Below are positions 1-8,044 of a stretch of 64,000 bases of DNA, piece by piece. The DNA comes from Comamonadaceae bacterium. GTDB taxonomy: Bacteria > Pseudomonadota > Gammaproteobacteria > Burkholderiales > Burkholderiaceae_C. The notes below the pieces were generated by a model. The model did no database searches, had not been told where the DNA came from, and was given only the letters and a program-made list of their open reading frames with translations. Where the stretch lies: NCBI GenBank assembly GCA_027488985.1, contig JAIYAR010000013.1:248001-312000 (forward strand). The letters run 5' to 3'. The translations under genes and the position numbers were made by a program. The first letter of the stretch is position 1. Every line of letters begins with the position of its first letter.

Positions 1-744
1 CTGTCCGCGCAGAAGCCACTCTCCCCCACGCACGACGAGCTGCTCTTCATCATCCAGCACCAGACCAGCGAGCTTTGGATGAAGCTCATGTTGCATGAGC
101 TGACGGCTGCTATGGCGCACATCGCGCAGGACGACCTGCCGCCCGCTTTCAAGATGCTGGCGCGTGTTAGCAAGATCATGGAGCAGCTGGTGCATGCCTG
201 GGATGTGCTGGCCACCATGACTCCGCCCGAGTACACCGCCATGCGGCCCTACCTGGGCCAAAGCAGCGGGTTCCAGAGCTTTCAGTACCGCTGCATCGAG
301 TTCTCGCTGGGCAACAAAAACGCCGCCATGCTCAAGCCCCACGCCCATGCGCCCGAGCGCCTAGCGCTCGTGCAAGCGGCGTATGAAGCGCCGTCTTTGT
401 ACGACGAAGCCCTCAAGCTCATGGCCCGCCGCGGCATTGACGTGCCCGCCAGCCACCTGCAGGGCGACTGGACCCAGCCCTACGCTGCCAGCCCCGAAGT
501 CGAGGCCGCCTGGCTGCAGGTCTATCGCGACCCCAAGGCCCACTGGGACCTGTACCAACTGGCCGAGGAGTTGACCGATCTGGAAGACGCCTTTCGCCTC
601 TGGCGTTTCCGCCACGTCACCACCGTGGAGCGCGTCATCGGCTTCAAGCGCGGCACCGGCGGCACCGGCGGGGTGAGCTACTTGCGCAAGATGCTGGACG
701 TGGTGCTGTTCCCCGAGATCTGGACGCTGCGCACGGCGCTGTAG
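1..744 (+). CDS. kynA: Tryptophan 2,3-dioxygenase, 5' end outside window
   Basis: Heme dioxygenase that opens the indole ring of L-tryptophan to N-formylkynurenine, the first step of the kynurenine pathway. The frame is open from base 1, so the true start lies left of the window; 247 residues are visible. The visible part begins within the conserved segment [12 protein letters not shown], whose His (visible residue 20) matches the distal active-site His. [13 protein letters not shown] carries the substrate-binding Arg (visible residue 97). The proximal heme His lies in [11 protein letters not shown] (visible residue 205). The C-terminal [14 protein letters not shown] and LFPEIW segments are typical of the family. 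No kynU or kynB is present in the window, so its operon partners, if any, lie upstream. Confidence 0.96.
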   Translation: MSAQKPLSPTHDELLFIIQHQTSELWMKLMLHELTAAMAHIAQDDLPPAFKMLARVSKIMEQLVHAWDVLATMTPPEYTAMRPYLGQSSGFQSFQYRCIEFSLGNKNAAMLKPHAHAPERLALVQAAYEAPSLYDEALKLMARRGIDVPASHLQGDWTQPYAASPEVEAAWLQVYRDPKAHWDLYQLAEELTDLEDAFRLWRFRHVTTVERVIGFKRGTGGTGGVSYLRKMLDVVLFPEIWTLRTAL

Positions 745-764
745 GCCAATTACAAGCCAAATGG

Positions 765-814
765 GCTGCTAGAGCTCGTGGAATATGCGCGAGAAGCTAT
801 CAAATAAATAGCAA
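765..814 (+). repeat. Palindromic repeat element, copy 1
   Basis: Intergenic copy of the ~48-bp family, lying between two convergent genes (tryptophan dioxygenase and the DinB-like gene). The core reads GCTCG-N11-CGAGA followed by a perfect GCTAT-N7-ATAGC stem. Its position after both stop codons would allow a 3'-end structural role, but no T-run follows. Confidence 0.85.
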
Positions 815-825
815 TCTACTGCTAC

Positions 826-1332
826 TCAAACGGGCTGGCGCCGTGCCGGCTCGCGCTGGTGCAAGAACTTGGTGAGCAGGTCACGTGGCGGCGCCATGCC
901 GATGCCCTTGAGCACCTGCCCCACATTGCCACGGTGGTACGAGCCGTGGGCCAACACGTGGAACAACATCTCCTCGCTCGTCATGCGGCCGGCATCCCCA
1001 TCGGTGAACTGAAAACTCAGGCTCTCGGACAGCGCAGATTCACTCAGCCCAGCCACATAGGCTTCAAACCAGTGGTCTGTTTCGGCAGCGGCGAAATGCA
1101 AGTCGCCCAGCGCGGGCGTGTCGTCGGTATTGGTCTGGGTGTAGCCATGCGCCTCGCCCAACAGGTGGGCGCGGAAGATGCGGTCCACCACGTAGATGTG
1201 GTTCAGCGTGCGCGTGGCCGTGTGCAGCGGCTCGGAGTGTTGCACCGGGTCCACCAGATGCATGGCATCAAACAACTCGGCATTAGCCCACGTCTTCTGG
1301 GCGAAAAGGGTTTTGAGGATGGCGAGGGACAT
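826..1332 (-). CDS. DinB-family protein
   Basis: A 168-residue protein of the DinB/YfiT four-helix-bundle superfamily, whose members bind a divalent metal through three histidines and often act in thiol-dependent or damage-induced reactions. Visible candidate ligands are the His in NHIYVVDRIF and the two in FHVLAHGSYHRGNVGQ near residues 130-140, the usual C-terminal HxxxH-type helix. The length fits the family (150-180). It faces the tryptophan dioxygenase tail to tail and starts head to head with the alcohol dehydrogenase. The exact substrate cannot be told from sequence. Confidence 0.85.
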   Translation of the reverse strand: MSLAILKTLFAQKTWANAELFDAMHLVDPVQHSEPLHTATRTLNHIYVVDRIFRAHLLGEAHGYTQTNTDDTPALGDLHFAAAETDHWFEAYVAGLSESALSESLSFQFTDGDAGRMTSEEMLFHVLAHGSYHRGNVGQVLKGIGMAPPRDLLTKFLHQREPARRQPV

Positions 1333-1414
1333 TGCAGATTCCGGAATGGATGGCTGTGGGGTGTTAATGATTATCGGGGAATCAACCTTCGGTAAAGGCC
1401 CGATATAAATTGAC

Positions 1415-1461
1415 CTCTAGCGCACACCGAATGTGCGCGAGCAGCTATTCATTTGATAGCA
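1415..1461 (+). repeat. Palindromic repeat element, copy 2
   Basis: Copy in the divergent promoter region between the DinB-like gene and the alcohol dehydrogenase. Its first stem is extended here to GCGCACA-N5-TGTGCGC, a perfect seven-pair hairpin; the second stem GCTAT-N7-ATAGC is intact. It ends 35 bp before the dehydrogenase start codon, so it would be part of the leader or the promoter of that gene. Confidence 0.85.
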
Positions 1462-1496
1462 TGTAAATTCTCTCCAAGCCCCCACAAGGACCCCAC

Positions 1497-2537
1497 ATGC
1501 AAGCCGTTGTCTACGAAGCCTTCTCCGCCCCACCGCGTCTGCAAACCGTGCCAGACCCGACGCCGGAGACGCATGGCGTGGTCGTGAAGGTGCAGGCTAC
1601 CGGCGTGTGCCGCAGCGACTGGCATGGTTGGGTGGGGCATGACACCGACATCGTGCTGCCCCATGTGCCAGGCCACGAGCTGGCGGGCACGGTGGAAGCC
1701 GTGGGCAAAGACGTGACCCGCTGGAAGGTGGGCGACCGCGTCACCGTGCCTTTTGTGGGCGGCTGCGGCAGTTGCCCGGAGTGCCACTCCGGCAACCAGC
1801 AGGTCTGCGAAAAGCAGTTCCAGCCCGGCTTCACCCACTGGGGTTCGTTCGCGCAATACGTGTCCATCCACAAGGCAGACCTGAACCTTGTGGCTCTGCC
1901 CGAGAGCCTGGACTTTGCCACCGCCGCCAGCCTGGGATGCCGCTTTGTAACCTCCTTCCGCGCGGTGGTCGATCAGGGCAAGACCTCGGCGGGCCAATGG
2001 GTGGCAGTGCACGGCTGTGGCGGCGTGGGCCTGTCAGCCATCATGATTGCCCACGCGGTGGGCGCCAATGTAGTGGCCATCGACATCTCGGAAGACAAGC
2101 TCGCCATGGCGCGTGCCATGGGTGCGGTGGCCACGGTCAACGCCACCCAAGTGACCAATGTGGTCGAGGCAGTGATGGAGATCACAAAAGGCGGCGCGCA
2201 TGTGTCACTGGACGCGCTGGGCCACCCCACTACCTGCTTCAACTCCATCAGCAATCTGCGCCGACGGGGCAAACACATTCAGGTGGGGTTGATGCTGGCC
2301 GAGAACAGCACGCCGGCCATTCCCATGGCCAAGGTCATCGCCCATGAGCTGGAGATTTTGGGCAGCCACGGCATGCAGGCCCACCGCTACGGCGCCATGC
2401 TGGACATGGTGCGCACCGGCAAGCTGGCGCCTGAAAAGCTGGTGGGCAAAAAGATCAACCTGCAGCAGTCCATAGACGCGCTGATGAACATGGACAAGTT
2501 CGAGGTGGCCGGCGTGACCGTGATCACCGAGTTCTGA
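1497..2537 (+). CDS. Zinc-dependent medium-chain alcohol dehydrogenase
   Basis: A 346-residue NAD(P)-dependent medium-chain dehydrogenase that oxidises an alcohol or reduces an aldehyde. Catalytic zinc ligands are visible as Cys38 (GVCRSDWH), His60-Glu61 (PGHELAG) and Cys148 (SLGCRF). The structural zinc lobe has Cys90, 93, 96 and 104 ([12 protein letters not shown]...VC). The Rossmann fold carries GCGGVG at 173-178. The length is typical. Substrate preference is not readable. The start ATG follows repeat copy 2 by about 35 bp, and the gene converges on the CoA-transferase gene. Confidence 0.93.
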   Translation: MQAVVYEAFSAPPRLQTVPDPTPETHGVVVKVQATGVCRSDWHGWVGHDTDIVLPHVPGHELAGTVEAVGKDVTRWKVGDRVTVPFVGGCGSCPECHSGNQQVCEKQFQPGFTHWGSFAQYVSIHKADLNLVALPESLDFATAASLGCRFVTSFRAVVDQGKTSAGQWVAVHGCGGVGLSAIMIAHAVGANVVAIDISEDKLAMARAMGAVATVNATQVTNVVEAVMEITKGGAHVSLDALGHPTTCFNSISNLRRRGKHIQVGLMLAENSTPAIPMAKVIAHELEILGSHGMQAHRYGAMLDMVRTGKLAPEKLVGKKINLQQSIDALMNMDKFEVAGVTVITEF

Positions 2538-2558
2538 CGCGCACCGCCGGGTGGGGTC

Positions 2559-3854
2559 TTACAAAATCTTCAGTTGCTTGGCCTGCGCGGTCAGCTCGTC
2601 GCGGAACTTGGGGTGTGCAATGGCGATGAGCTCTTGGGTGCGCTGCTTCATGGACTTGCCGCGCAGCTGGGCTACGCCGTATTCGGTGACTACGTAGTTG
2701 ATGTCGTTCTTGCTGGTGGTGACGTGGGTGCACGGCGACAGCGAAGGCACGATACGGGAGATGGTGTCGTCCTTGGCGGTGGACGGAAGCACTATGAAGG
2801 CCTTGCCGCCCTTGGAGCGATTGGCCGCGCGCACAAAGTCCGACTGCCCACCAGTGCCGGAATACGGCGCGTGACCCAGGCTCTCGGAGCCGCACTGGCC
2901 CAAAAAGTCGATCTGCAAGGTGGCGTTGATAGCCACGAGGTTGTCGTTCAGGCCGGCAATGGCCGGGTCGTTGGTGAACTCGACCGGGTGCATCTCCAGC
3001 CCCGGGTTGCGGTGCATAAAGCGGTAGAGCTTGGCCGAACCCAGCCCGAAGGTGGCCACCATTTTTCCGGGCATGAAGTTCTTGCGCCGGTTGGTCACCG
3101 CGCCCGCCTCCACCAGGGTCATGATGCCGTCGCCAATCATCTCGGTGTGGATGCCCAGGTCCTTTTTGCCGGTGAGTTGCATCACCACCGCGTCGGGAAT
3201 GCCGCCGTAGCCGATCTGCAGGGTGGAGCCATCGTCAATCAAGTCGGCCACGTACTTGCCAATCGCCTGCTGCACCGGCCCGATCTTGGGCAGGCCCACT
3301 TCGAGTACCGGCGCATCGCTTTCCACCAGCGCCGCCACCTGCGAGACGTGCACATGGCAGTTGCCAAAGGCAAAAGGCACGTTGGGGTTCACCTCCAGCA
3401 CCACTGCGCGGGCTTTTTTGACAGCCGCCATGGTGTAGTCCGCGCCCAGGCTCAGCGCAAAAAAGCCGTGCTCGTCCATGGGCGAGGCCATTGCAAACAC
3501 CACGTCCGCCGCCATCTGCCCGCGCTCGATCTGGGCCGGAATCTCGGAGAAATAGTTGGGAATGAAATCAATCCACCCCTCCTGCCCGCCGGCCCGTGTG
3601 GCCCCGCCAAAAAAGAAGGCGACGTGGCGCACGTGCTCGGTGGTGGCGGGGTCGATATAGCCGTACTTGCGCATGGCCAAAATCTGGCACACCTTCACAT
3701 CGCGAAAGCTGCGCCGCTGCTCTGACAGCGCGGTGAGCAGACTGGGTGGTTCGCCCACACCGGTCGGCACGATGATGGTGTCGCCATCACGCACCTGCCG
3801 GATGGCTTGGTCGGAGGATGTGCGTTTGTGTTCGTAAGGCTGCTGGTGCGTCAT
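2559..3854 (-). CDS. Acetyl-CoA hydrolase / CoA-transferase family protein
   Basis: A 431-residue enzyme of the acetyl-CoA hydrolase/transferase family (Cat1 and 4-hydroxybutyrate CoA-transferase type), which moves CoA between short-chain acyl groups. LGIHTEMIGDG places Glu238 at the position of the catalytic glutamate of 4-hydroxybutyrate CoA-transferase. The glycine-rich GTGGQSDFVRA and the C-terminal TEYGVAQLRGKS motifs are family hallmarks of the CoA-binding and closing domain. It is full length. It converges with the alcohol dehydrogenase. Whether it works as a hydrolase or a transferase cannot be decided here. Confidence 0.9.
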   Translation of the reverse strand: MTHQQPYEHKRTSSDQAIRQVRDGDTIIVPTGVGEPPSLLTALSEQRRSFRDVKVCQILAMRKYGYIDPATTEHVRHVAFFFGGATRAGGQEGWIDFIPNYFSEIPAQIERGQMAADVVFAMASPMDEHGFFALSLGADYTMAAVKKARAVVLEVNPNVPFAFGNCHVHVSQVAALVESDAPVLEVGLPKIGPVQQAIGKYVADLIDDGSTLQIGYGGIPDAVVMQLTGKKDLGIHTEMIGDGIMTLVEAGAVTNRRKNFMPGKMVATFGLGSAKLYRFMHRNPGLEMHPVEFTNDPAIAGLNDNLVAINATLQIDFLGQCGSESLGHAPYSGTGGQSDFVRAANRSKGGKAFIVLPSTAKDDTISRIVPSLSPCTHVTTSKNDINYVVTEYGVAQLRGKSMKQRTQELIAIAHPKFRDELTAQAKQLKIL

Positions 3855-3956
3855 GGGGGCCTGCGTCTGGGGGAAGTAAGAATTCGCCGATTGTTGGCCC
3901 TCTAACTGACGCAGTGCTTGCCCTTGGCATCACTCAAGTCATTTGCAAACCAAATA

Positions 3957-4007
3957 GGCCGCTAACGCCTTCGGAATATGCGCGAGCAGCTTCTTATTTG
4001 ATAGCAA
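3957..4007 (+). repeat. Palindromic repeat element, copy 3 (supplies a stop codon)
   Basis: The copy begins in the spacer and runs into the 3' end of the minus-strand PhyH gene. Read on the minus strand, its right end GCTATCAAATAA gives the last residues AIK and the TAA stop of that protein. The left stem is degenerate (GCCTT...CGAGC) and the GAATATGCGCGAGCAGCT core is exact. Confidence 0.85.
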
Positions 4008-4803
4008 CCAAGGGGAATAACGCATCGTCCATCACCGCGCCATCCGGCAAGCGGTCTGCCAAGCCAGCAAACGGGGGCGAGGTGCGCCAGCTGCGCACGG
4101 AGTGGCGGGCATCATCGCCCAGGTAACGTGCAGAGAACACGCGGCGTCGCGTGCCCGGCCCTACCCCACTGCTGGCGTGCAGGGCCAGCATATGGAATGC
4201 GACGGCATCGCCAGGCTGCAAGGCCCACGCGAGTTGCTCAAACTGTTCAGGCTGCGCATCAATGGCAGGAAGCTCGGCCAGCGTGCCTTCAGGGAACCAC
4301 TTGGCCTGCTGGTCGCGGAAGGTGCGCGGCATGTACCAGGTGCCCGCGTGCGAGCCGGCCACAAAGCGCAGCGTGCTCTCCAGGGGCACAGCATCCACGG
4401 GTATCCAGAAGCTCACGTTCTGCCGGCCGGCCACGTTGTAGTAGGGCTGGTCTTGGTGCCAGGGGGTGGGTTGTCGGGTGCCTGGCTCTTTGACCAGCAG
4501 ATGGTCGTGATAAATGCGCACCGTGTCGCTTTGCATCAGCTGCGCGGCCACATGGGACAAGGCGCTGTGCTGCATGACGGCGGCGTAGTCCGGGTTGTGC
4601 TGCCAGGTGCAAAAGTCTTCGACGAAGCGGCCCGGGTCGTCCGGCTGGCTGGCCACCAAGGCCAGCGGGCTGAGGTGCGCCAGGTTGTGCTCGATGCCAT
4701 GCTCCAGCTGCGCCACTTCAGCGGGCGTGAGCACACCGCGAAGCACCACGGCGCCGTAGCGTGCGTAATCGTGAACAGTGTCGGGCGGCAGGGTGTAACG
4801 CAT
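3994..4803 (-). CDS. Phytanoyl-CoA dioxygenase (PhyH) family protein
   Basis: A 269-residue non-heme Fe(II)/2-oxoglutarate dioxygenase of the PhyH family. The iron-binding triad is visible: His116 and Asp118 in TPWHQDQPYYN and the distal His209 in MLALHASSGVG, followed about 12 residues later by Arg in RRVFSARY, the 2-oxoglutarate anchor. The start at 4803 (MRYTLPPDT) is preferred because PhyH proteins begin near this helix; an in-frame ATG at 4830 would add nine residues, and neither has a strong Shine-Dalgarno. The last residues VAIK and the stop are encoded by repeat copy 3. The substrate is unknown. Confidence 0.88.
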   Translation of the reverse strand: MRYTLPPDTVHDYARYGAVVLRGVLTPAEVAQLEHGIEHNLAHLSPLALVASQPDDPGRFVEDFCTWQHNPDYAAVMQHSALSHVAAQLMQSDTVRIYHDHLLVKEPGTRQPTPWHQDQPYYNVAGRQNVSFWIPVDAVPLESTLRFVAGSHAGTWYMPRTFRDQQAKWFPEGTLAELPAIDAQPEQFEQLAWALQPGDAVAFHMLALHASSGVGPGTRRRVFSARYLGDDARHSVRSWRTSPPFAGLADRLPDGAVMDDALFPLVAIK

Positions 4804-4903
4804 GGCATGCAAGTGAGTGGGTATTACCAAACAGTTTATCTACCGCCACTTGCGCCCGAACCAAGGAGCCGTCAGTTAGACTGGACGAAAGGAAAACATC
4901 ACT

Positions 4904-5074
4904 ATGGCCGGCGTATTTGGCAAAGACCCCAACATGAAGCGAAAAGGTAGCCGGGAGGAGCTGGACCGCATCATGGCCGAGCGAGCCCGCAACAAGGAAG
5001 CCGCAGCAGCCAGGTTCAAGCTCAAGAAGCCGGCAGCCGCAAGCACCTCAAAGGCTGAGCCCAGCAAGGCCTGA
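4904..5074 (+). CDS. Small basic protein of unknown function
   Basis: A 56-residue open frame, starting MAGVFGKDPNMKRKGSREEL and ending with an Ala/Lys/Ser-rich tail. A good ribosome-binding site (GAAAGGAAA) lies about 10 bp before the ATG. A stem-loop followed by six T residues ends the unit at about 5106. The composition is strongly basic (many Lys/Arg) with a predicted central helix (residues 14-42), which could fit nucleic-acid or ribosome binding. I do not recognise the family. It is read divergently from the PhyH gene. Confidence 0.7.
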   Translation: MAGVFGKDPNMKRKGSREELDRIMAERARNKEAAAARFKLKKPAAASTSKAEPSKA

Positions 5075-5084
5075 CGCTCCCGTA

Positions 5085-5107
5085 GCAGGTTCGACTCCTG
5101 CCGTTTT
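5085..5107 (+). terminator. Stem-loop with T-run; loop resembles a tRNA T-arm
   Basis: GCAGG, a seven-base loop TTCGACT, then CCTGC and shortly TTTTTT, 10 bp after the stop of the 56-residue gene. This fits a short intrinsic terminator. The loop also matches the tRNA T-loop consensus TTCRANY with a perfect five-pair stem, so a tRNA 3'-end remnant is an alternative reading. No matching acceptor, D or anticodon arm is present upstream. Confidence 0.5.
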
Positions 5108-5162
5108 TTGACCTGTTTGCACGACACGGCAGCACCTTCGAAACGCTGGAAACAAAGCGCCC

Positions 5163-5181
5163 CGTTCAGAACATCTGAACG
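5163..5181. other. Inverted repeat in 193-bp gene-free spacer
   Basis: Perfect seven-base arms CGTTCAG and CTGAACG flank a five-base loop. This lies in the spacer downstream of the TetR gene and of the 56-residue gene. No adjacent T-run makes it a clear terminator on either strand. Nothing else is recognised between 5108 and 5267. Confidence 0.35.
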
Positions 5182-5267
5182 CTGTTCCAGCTCAGTTTTT
5201 AGGTGCCGGCATTTGGCCAGTTGCGCATCTTGGTGAGGGTCAGCTTTTCGCGCTCCCCATTACCTGT

Positions 5268-5903
5268 TTACTTTGAGTCATGTGGGGACGGCCAGGCCAG
5301 CATGACGGAATCGATCATTCTGAGAAGCTTGTCTCTAGGGGCTCCATCGCGTGCAAGAGTCGACATACCTTGGATAACTGCCATGGTTAGACTTGCCAAT
5401 GCTTCAGCAGCCGTGTCCTCGGGAAGTTGACCGGCCTCCACGGACTCTTTCACCTTTTTTAGCAATCGCCCCTCAATCCCACGCCGGATAGCTGCCAACT
5501 CCTCTTTTACGTCGTTTGCCCCTTCAGAACAACTGATAGCGGAGCTCGCCAACAAGCAACCTGCGGGTGTGTCTTGCCCTGTAAAGCCTTCTGCCGCTGC
5601 TATTAACAGTCCCCGCGCTGCCTCACGCCCATCCGCGGCCTGATCAATGATGGACGCAGACGTAATGGGTCCAGACAAATACTTGGTAACCGCTTCAAGG
5701 AAGAGGCGCTTCTTATCCCCGAAAACGCTGTAGATGCTGGAGGGTTTGACACCCAGCGCCGTCGTTAAGTCATTCAGTGATGTGGCTTCGTAACCATGCC
5801 GCCAGAACAGCAACATAGCTTTGTTCAACGCATCCTCGCGGTCGAAGGACAGTGGGCGACCTTTTTTGCGCTGGGTTGTCAGATCTATATTTGTAGTAGT
5901 CAC
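5268..5903 (-). CDS. TetR/AcrR-family repressor of the adjacent aldo-keto reductase
   Basis: A 211-residue TetR-type regulator with an N-terminal helix-turn-helix (TSLNDLTTALGVKPSSIYSVFGD, about residues 41-63) and a variable C-terminal ligand domain. The start is GTG at 5903, preceded by GAGGAT at suitable spacing; no earlier ATG exists. It is divergent from the aldo-keto reductase with a 59-bp spacer holding a 13-bp direct repeat, so it probably controls that gene and itself. The base composition of this gene and the next looks AT-richer than the neighbours, which suggests acquisition by transfer. Confidence 0.88.
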   Translation of the reverse strand: MTTTNIDLTTQRKKGRPLSFDREDALNKAMLLFWRHGYEATSLNDLTTALGVKPSSIYSVFGDKKRLFLEAVTKYLSGPITSASIIDQAADGREAARGLLIAAAEGFTGQDTPAGCLLASSAISCSEGANDVKEELAAIRRGIEGRLLKKVKESVEAGQLPEDTAAEALASLTMAVIQGMSTLARDGAPRDKLLRMIDSVMLAWPSPHDSK

Positions 5904-5956
5904 TAGTAAATATCCTCGGCTTGCCCTATGATTATCCTATCAATCACTAGGAAATA
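5900..5956. promoter_or_regulatory. Direct-repeat operator candidate for TetR/aldo-keto pair
   Basis: TCACTAGTAAATA (5900-5912) and TCACTAGGAAATA (5944-5956) are 13-bp direct copies with one mismatch, 44 bp apart. One overlaps the GTG start of the regulator and the other lies just before the reductase ATG. The arrangement fits autoregulation plus control of the divergent gene. Binding is inferred. Confidence 0.5.
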
Positions 5957-5962
5957 AAGATC

Positions 5963-7075
5963 ATGTCACTTACAAACTACCGAACTCTTGGCCGATCCGG
6001 GCTTGCGGTCAGTCCATTGGCACTGGGGACCATGACGTTTGGAGCAGCGAGATGGGGCTCCGGAGAGGACGATTCACGTGCCGTTTTTAACGCGTACGTG
6101 GATGCGGGCGGAAACTTTGTCGACACCGCGGATGTCTATTCCGCCGGACTCGGAGAAGAAATGCTGGGACGCTTCATTGTGGAGCAGTCGCTACGGGACA
6201 GCATTGTTCTATCTACCAAGTCTGGTTTCGCGGCAGGACAGGGACCACATAAAGGAGGCAATGGCAGCAAACATATCCAGGCCGCATTGTCAGGTTCATT
6301 GAAGCGTCTACGCACCGACTACATAGATCTGTATTGGGTCCATGTTTGGGATTCGGTGACTCCTGCAGAGGAACTGCTGGAAACAATGACCGCCTTGGTG
6401 CGCACCGGCAAGATCCGTTATTGGGGGCTGTCCAACACGCCGGCTTGGTACGTGTCAAAGGTCGCGACGCTTGCGGCAACACGCGGTCTAGTGGGGCCCA
6501 TTGCAATGCAATATTTTTACTCACTGACCAATCGCGACATTGAAGATGAGCATATTCCCGTAGCTGCCGAATTCGGTTTGGGCATCGTGCCGTGGAGTCC
6601 ACTTTCTTTCGGATTGTTGTCCGGCAAATATGACCGCACTACCGTTGAAGCTGCTGCACCTCGCAGCGCGGGCTTGCCAAGCGATGCGGCAACGGTTGGT
6701 GAACAACGCCCTGAAGGCGATAAACGATTGGATGGTGCAAATCCGTTCGGTGACTCACTCTTTACCGAACAGAACTGGAAGATTGTGGAAACCTTAAAGC
6801 AAGTGGCTAAAGACGCTGGCGAAACGCCTGCCCGTGTGGCGCTCGCTTGGGTCACTCAGCGGCCTTGCGTTTCTTCAACTCTCATGGGAGTTAGCCGAGT
6901 TACGCAAATAGCGGAGAACATCGCATCGCTCGACTTGGTCATTTCAGTGGAACATAAAGCAGTTCTTGACGCAGTGAGTGCGCCAGATCCACGGATGCTG
7001 TACACCCTGTTCACCTCTGCTGTGCGTCAATTTGCGGTGTTTGGCGGCGACAGTGTGACGCCTTGGAGGCCATGA
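5963..7075 (+). CDS. Aldo/keto reductase
   Basis: A 370-residue NADPH-dependent aldo/keto reductase. The catalytic tetrad is visible: Asp54 and Tyr59 in NFVDTADVYSAG, Lys86 in LSTKSGF, and His127 in YWVHVWD. The C-terminal VTQRPCVSSTLMGVSRVTQI stretch is the usual cofactor-phosphate loop. It is slightly longer than the common ~330 residues owing to a loop around 220-250. Paired with a divergent TetR regulator, it probably handles a reactive carbonyl sensed by that regulator. The AT-richer composition and scattered rare codons set it off from flanking genes. Confidence 0.93.
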   Translation: MSLTNYRTLGRSGLAVSPLALGTMTFGAARWGSGEDDSRAVFNAYVDAGGNFVDTADVYSAGLGEEMLGRFIVEQSLRDSIVLSTKSGFAAGQGPHKGGNGSKHIQAALSGSLKRLRTDYIDLYWVHVWDSVTPAEELLETMTALVRTGKIRYWGLSNTPAWYVSKVATLAATRGLVGPIAMQYFYSLTNRDIEDEHIPVAAEFGLGIVPWSPLSFGLLSGKYDRTTVEAAAPRSAGLPSDAATVGEQRPEGDKRLDGANPFGDSLFTEQNWKIVETLKQVAKDAGETPARVALAWVTQRPCVSSTLMGVSRVTQIAENIASLDLVISVEHKAVLDAVSAPDPRMLYTLFTSAVRQFAVFGGDSVTPWRP

Positions 7076-7134
7076 CGGTCTCTTCATTCAATGGCGTGGC
7101 ATTGCCGCCAAAACTTCGGTCTGCCAGATTGCCT

Positions 7135-7791
7135 TTACTGAACAGGAATCAGAATTTCGCTGCGTCTAAGCGGTGGCGGCACGGATGGGGGGTCATACCG
7201 TGCGAACTGCGGTGCTCCGCTGGCAACCAGTCCTTTTTTGTCCATCCATTTCACCAATAGCGAGGTTTGCTCCGCCACATTCGCCTCGGTACTGAATTTG
7301 GAAAAACGTATGGTCGCAAATCTTTGCTCGGGTATGGCACGAATCATCACCCTTGGATCTGCTGACTTTGGCAACGTGTCCAGTGTGTAGCTGGACGGCA
7401 TAACAAAGTGCAAGCGATAGGACGATTTGGATTTTGCTTCCATCGTGACCGGCAAGGTCATTGAAATCTTTTCCTGCTTCTTCTCCATAGTGACTGGCAA
7501 GGTCATGGAGATTTTTTCGGAAGCCTGTTTTTTCTGGTCTAGAGAAGCATTCGGCCCCTCTCGAAAAATGTACTGTTTGACCAAACGGGCACCTTCTTTT
7601 CCGGCAGATGTCAGGTCGCCTTCAACGACTACTTCAGCTACAAGCATGGGCTTGTACAAGCGCAACTCATACTCGGCATCTCTTTCGAGTGATTGAAATT
7701 TCGGTTGTTCAAGCGAAAACAATTGAGCGTGAGCGCCAGCAAAAGAAAGTGTCGCGAATAAAAAGACTACCTTGACGCGCAGCGAGCGCAT
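7135..7791 (-). CDS. SOUL-family heme-binding protein, secreted
   Basis: A 218-residue protein beginning with a signal peptide (MRSLRVKVVFLFATLSFAGAHA), then a SOUL/HBP domain of the type that binds heme or tetrapyrroles. The pattern EKISMTLPVTME occurs twice in tandem (about 92-103 and 107-118), followed by HFVMPSSYTLDTLPKSADPRV; the doubled [KR]IxMTxPV strand is a family feature. The frame is open upstream to 8082, but the start at 7791 is chosen because it gives a clean signal peptide. It probably acts in the periplasm. Its ligand is not known. Confidence 0.85.
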   Translation of the reverse strand: MRSLRVKVVFLFATLSFAGAHAQLFSLEQPKFQSLERDAEYELRLYKPMLVAEVVVEGDLTSAGKEGARLVKQYIFREGPNASLDQKKQASEKISMTLPVTMEKKQEKISMTLPVTMEAKSKSSYRLHFVMPSSYTLDTLPKSADPRVMIRAIPEQRFATIRFSKFSTEANVAEQTSLLVKWMDKKGLVASGAPQFARYDPPSVPPPLRRSEILIPVQ

Positions 7792-7977
7792 CAGGCCGTA
7801 GCAAGCATCAGTGGTGCCGTAAAGTGCCTTGTTCATGGGACTGCAAGTTGGCAAAAGACCCGACGGTATCTGAAAATACTGCATAGTATTTAGCTCGAGC
7901 CCAACACCTTGCTTTGAGAGGGGGTTCACAGCCCGGTGAACCCGAAATGCCTTGCAACGGAGAGAACGCCCAATCGC

Positions 7978-8027
7978 CCTGTAGCGCTCATGGAATATGC
8001 GCGAACAGCTTCTCTTTTGATAGCAAA
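7978..8027 (+). repeat. Palindromic repeat element, copy 4
   Basis: Intergenic copy in the 253-bp spacer between the CorA-like gene (minus, ends 8045) and the SOUL gene start. The core GGAATATGCGCGAACAGCT is clear; both stems carry mismatches (GCTCA/CGAAC, GCTTC/GATAGC). The rest of the spacer, 7792-7977, shows no recognised feature apart from the presumed SOUL promoter. Confidence 0.8.
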
Positions 8028-8044
8028 AAGCCTCGCTACTCCAC

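Noticed and set aside
765..814. Repeat copies as rho-independent terminators
   Set aside because: Several lie between convergent genes, but stems are short and no T-run follows the second stem. Where a real terminator exists (42218-42253) it is separate from the repeat.
5085..5101. A tRNA gene
   Set aside because: Only a T-arm-like stem-loop is present; no acceptor, D or anticodon arms can be built from the upstream sequence, which is coding.
7427..7512. Tandem duplication EKISMTLPVTME in the SOUL protein as a novel repeat
   Set aside because: A doubled strand of this type is a normal feature of SOUL-family proteins, so it is not evidence of a recent duplication.
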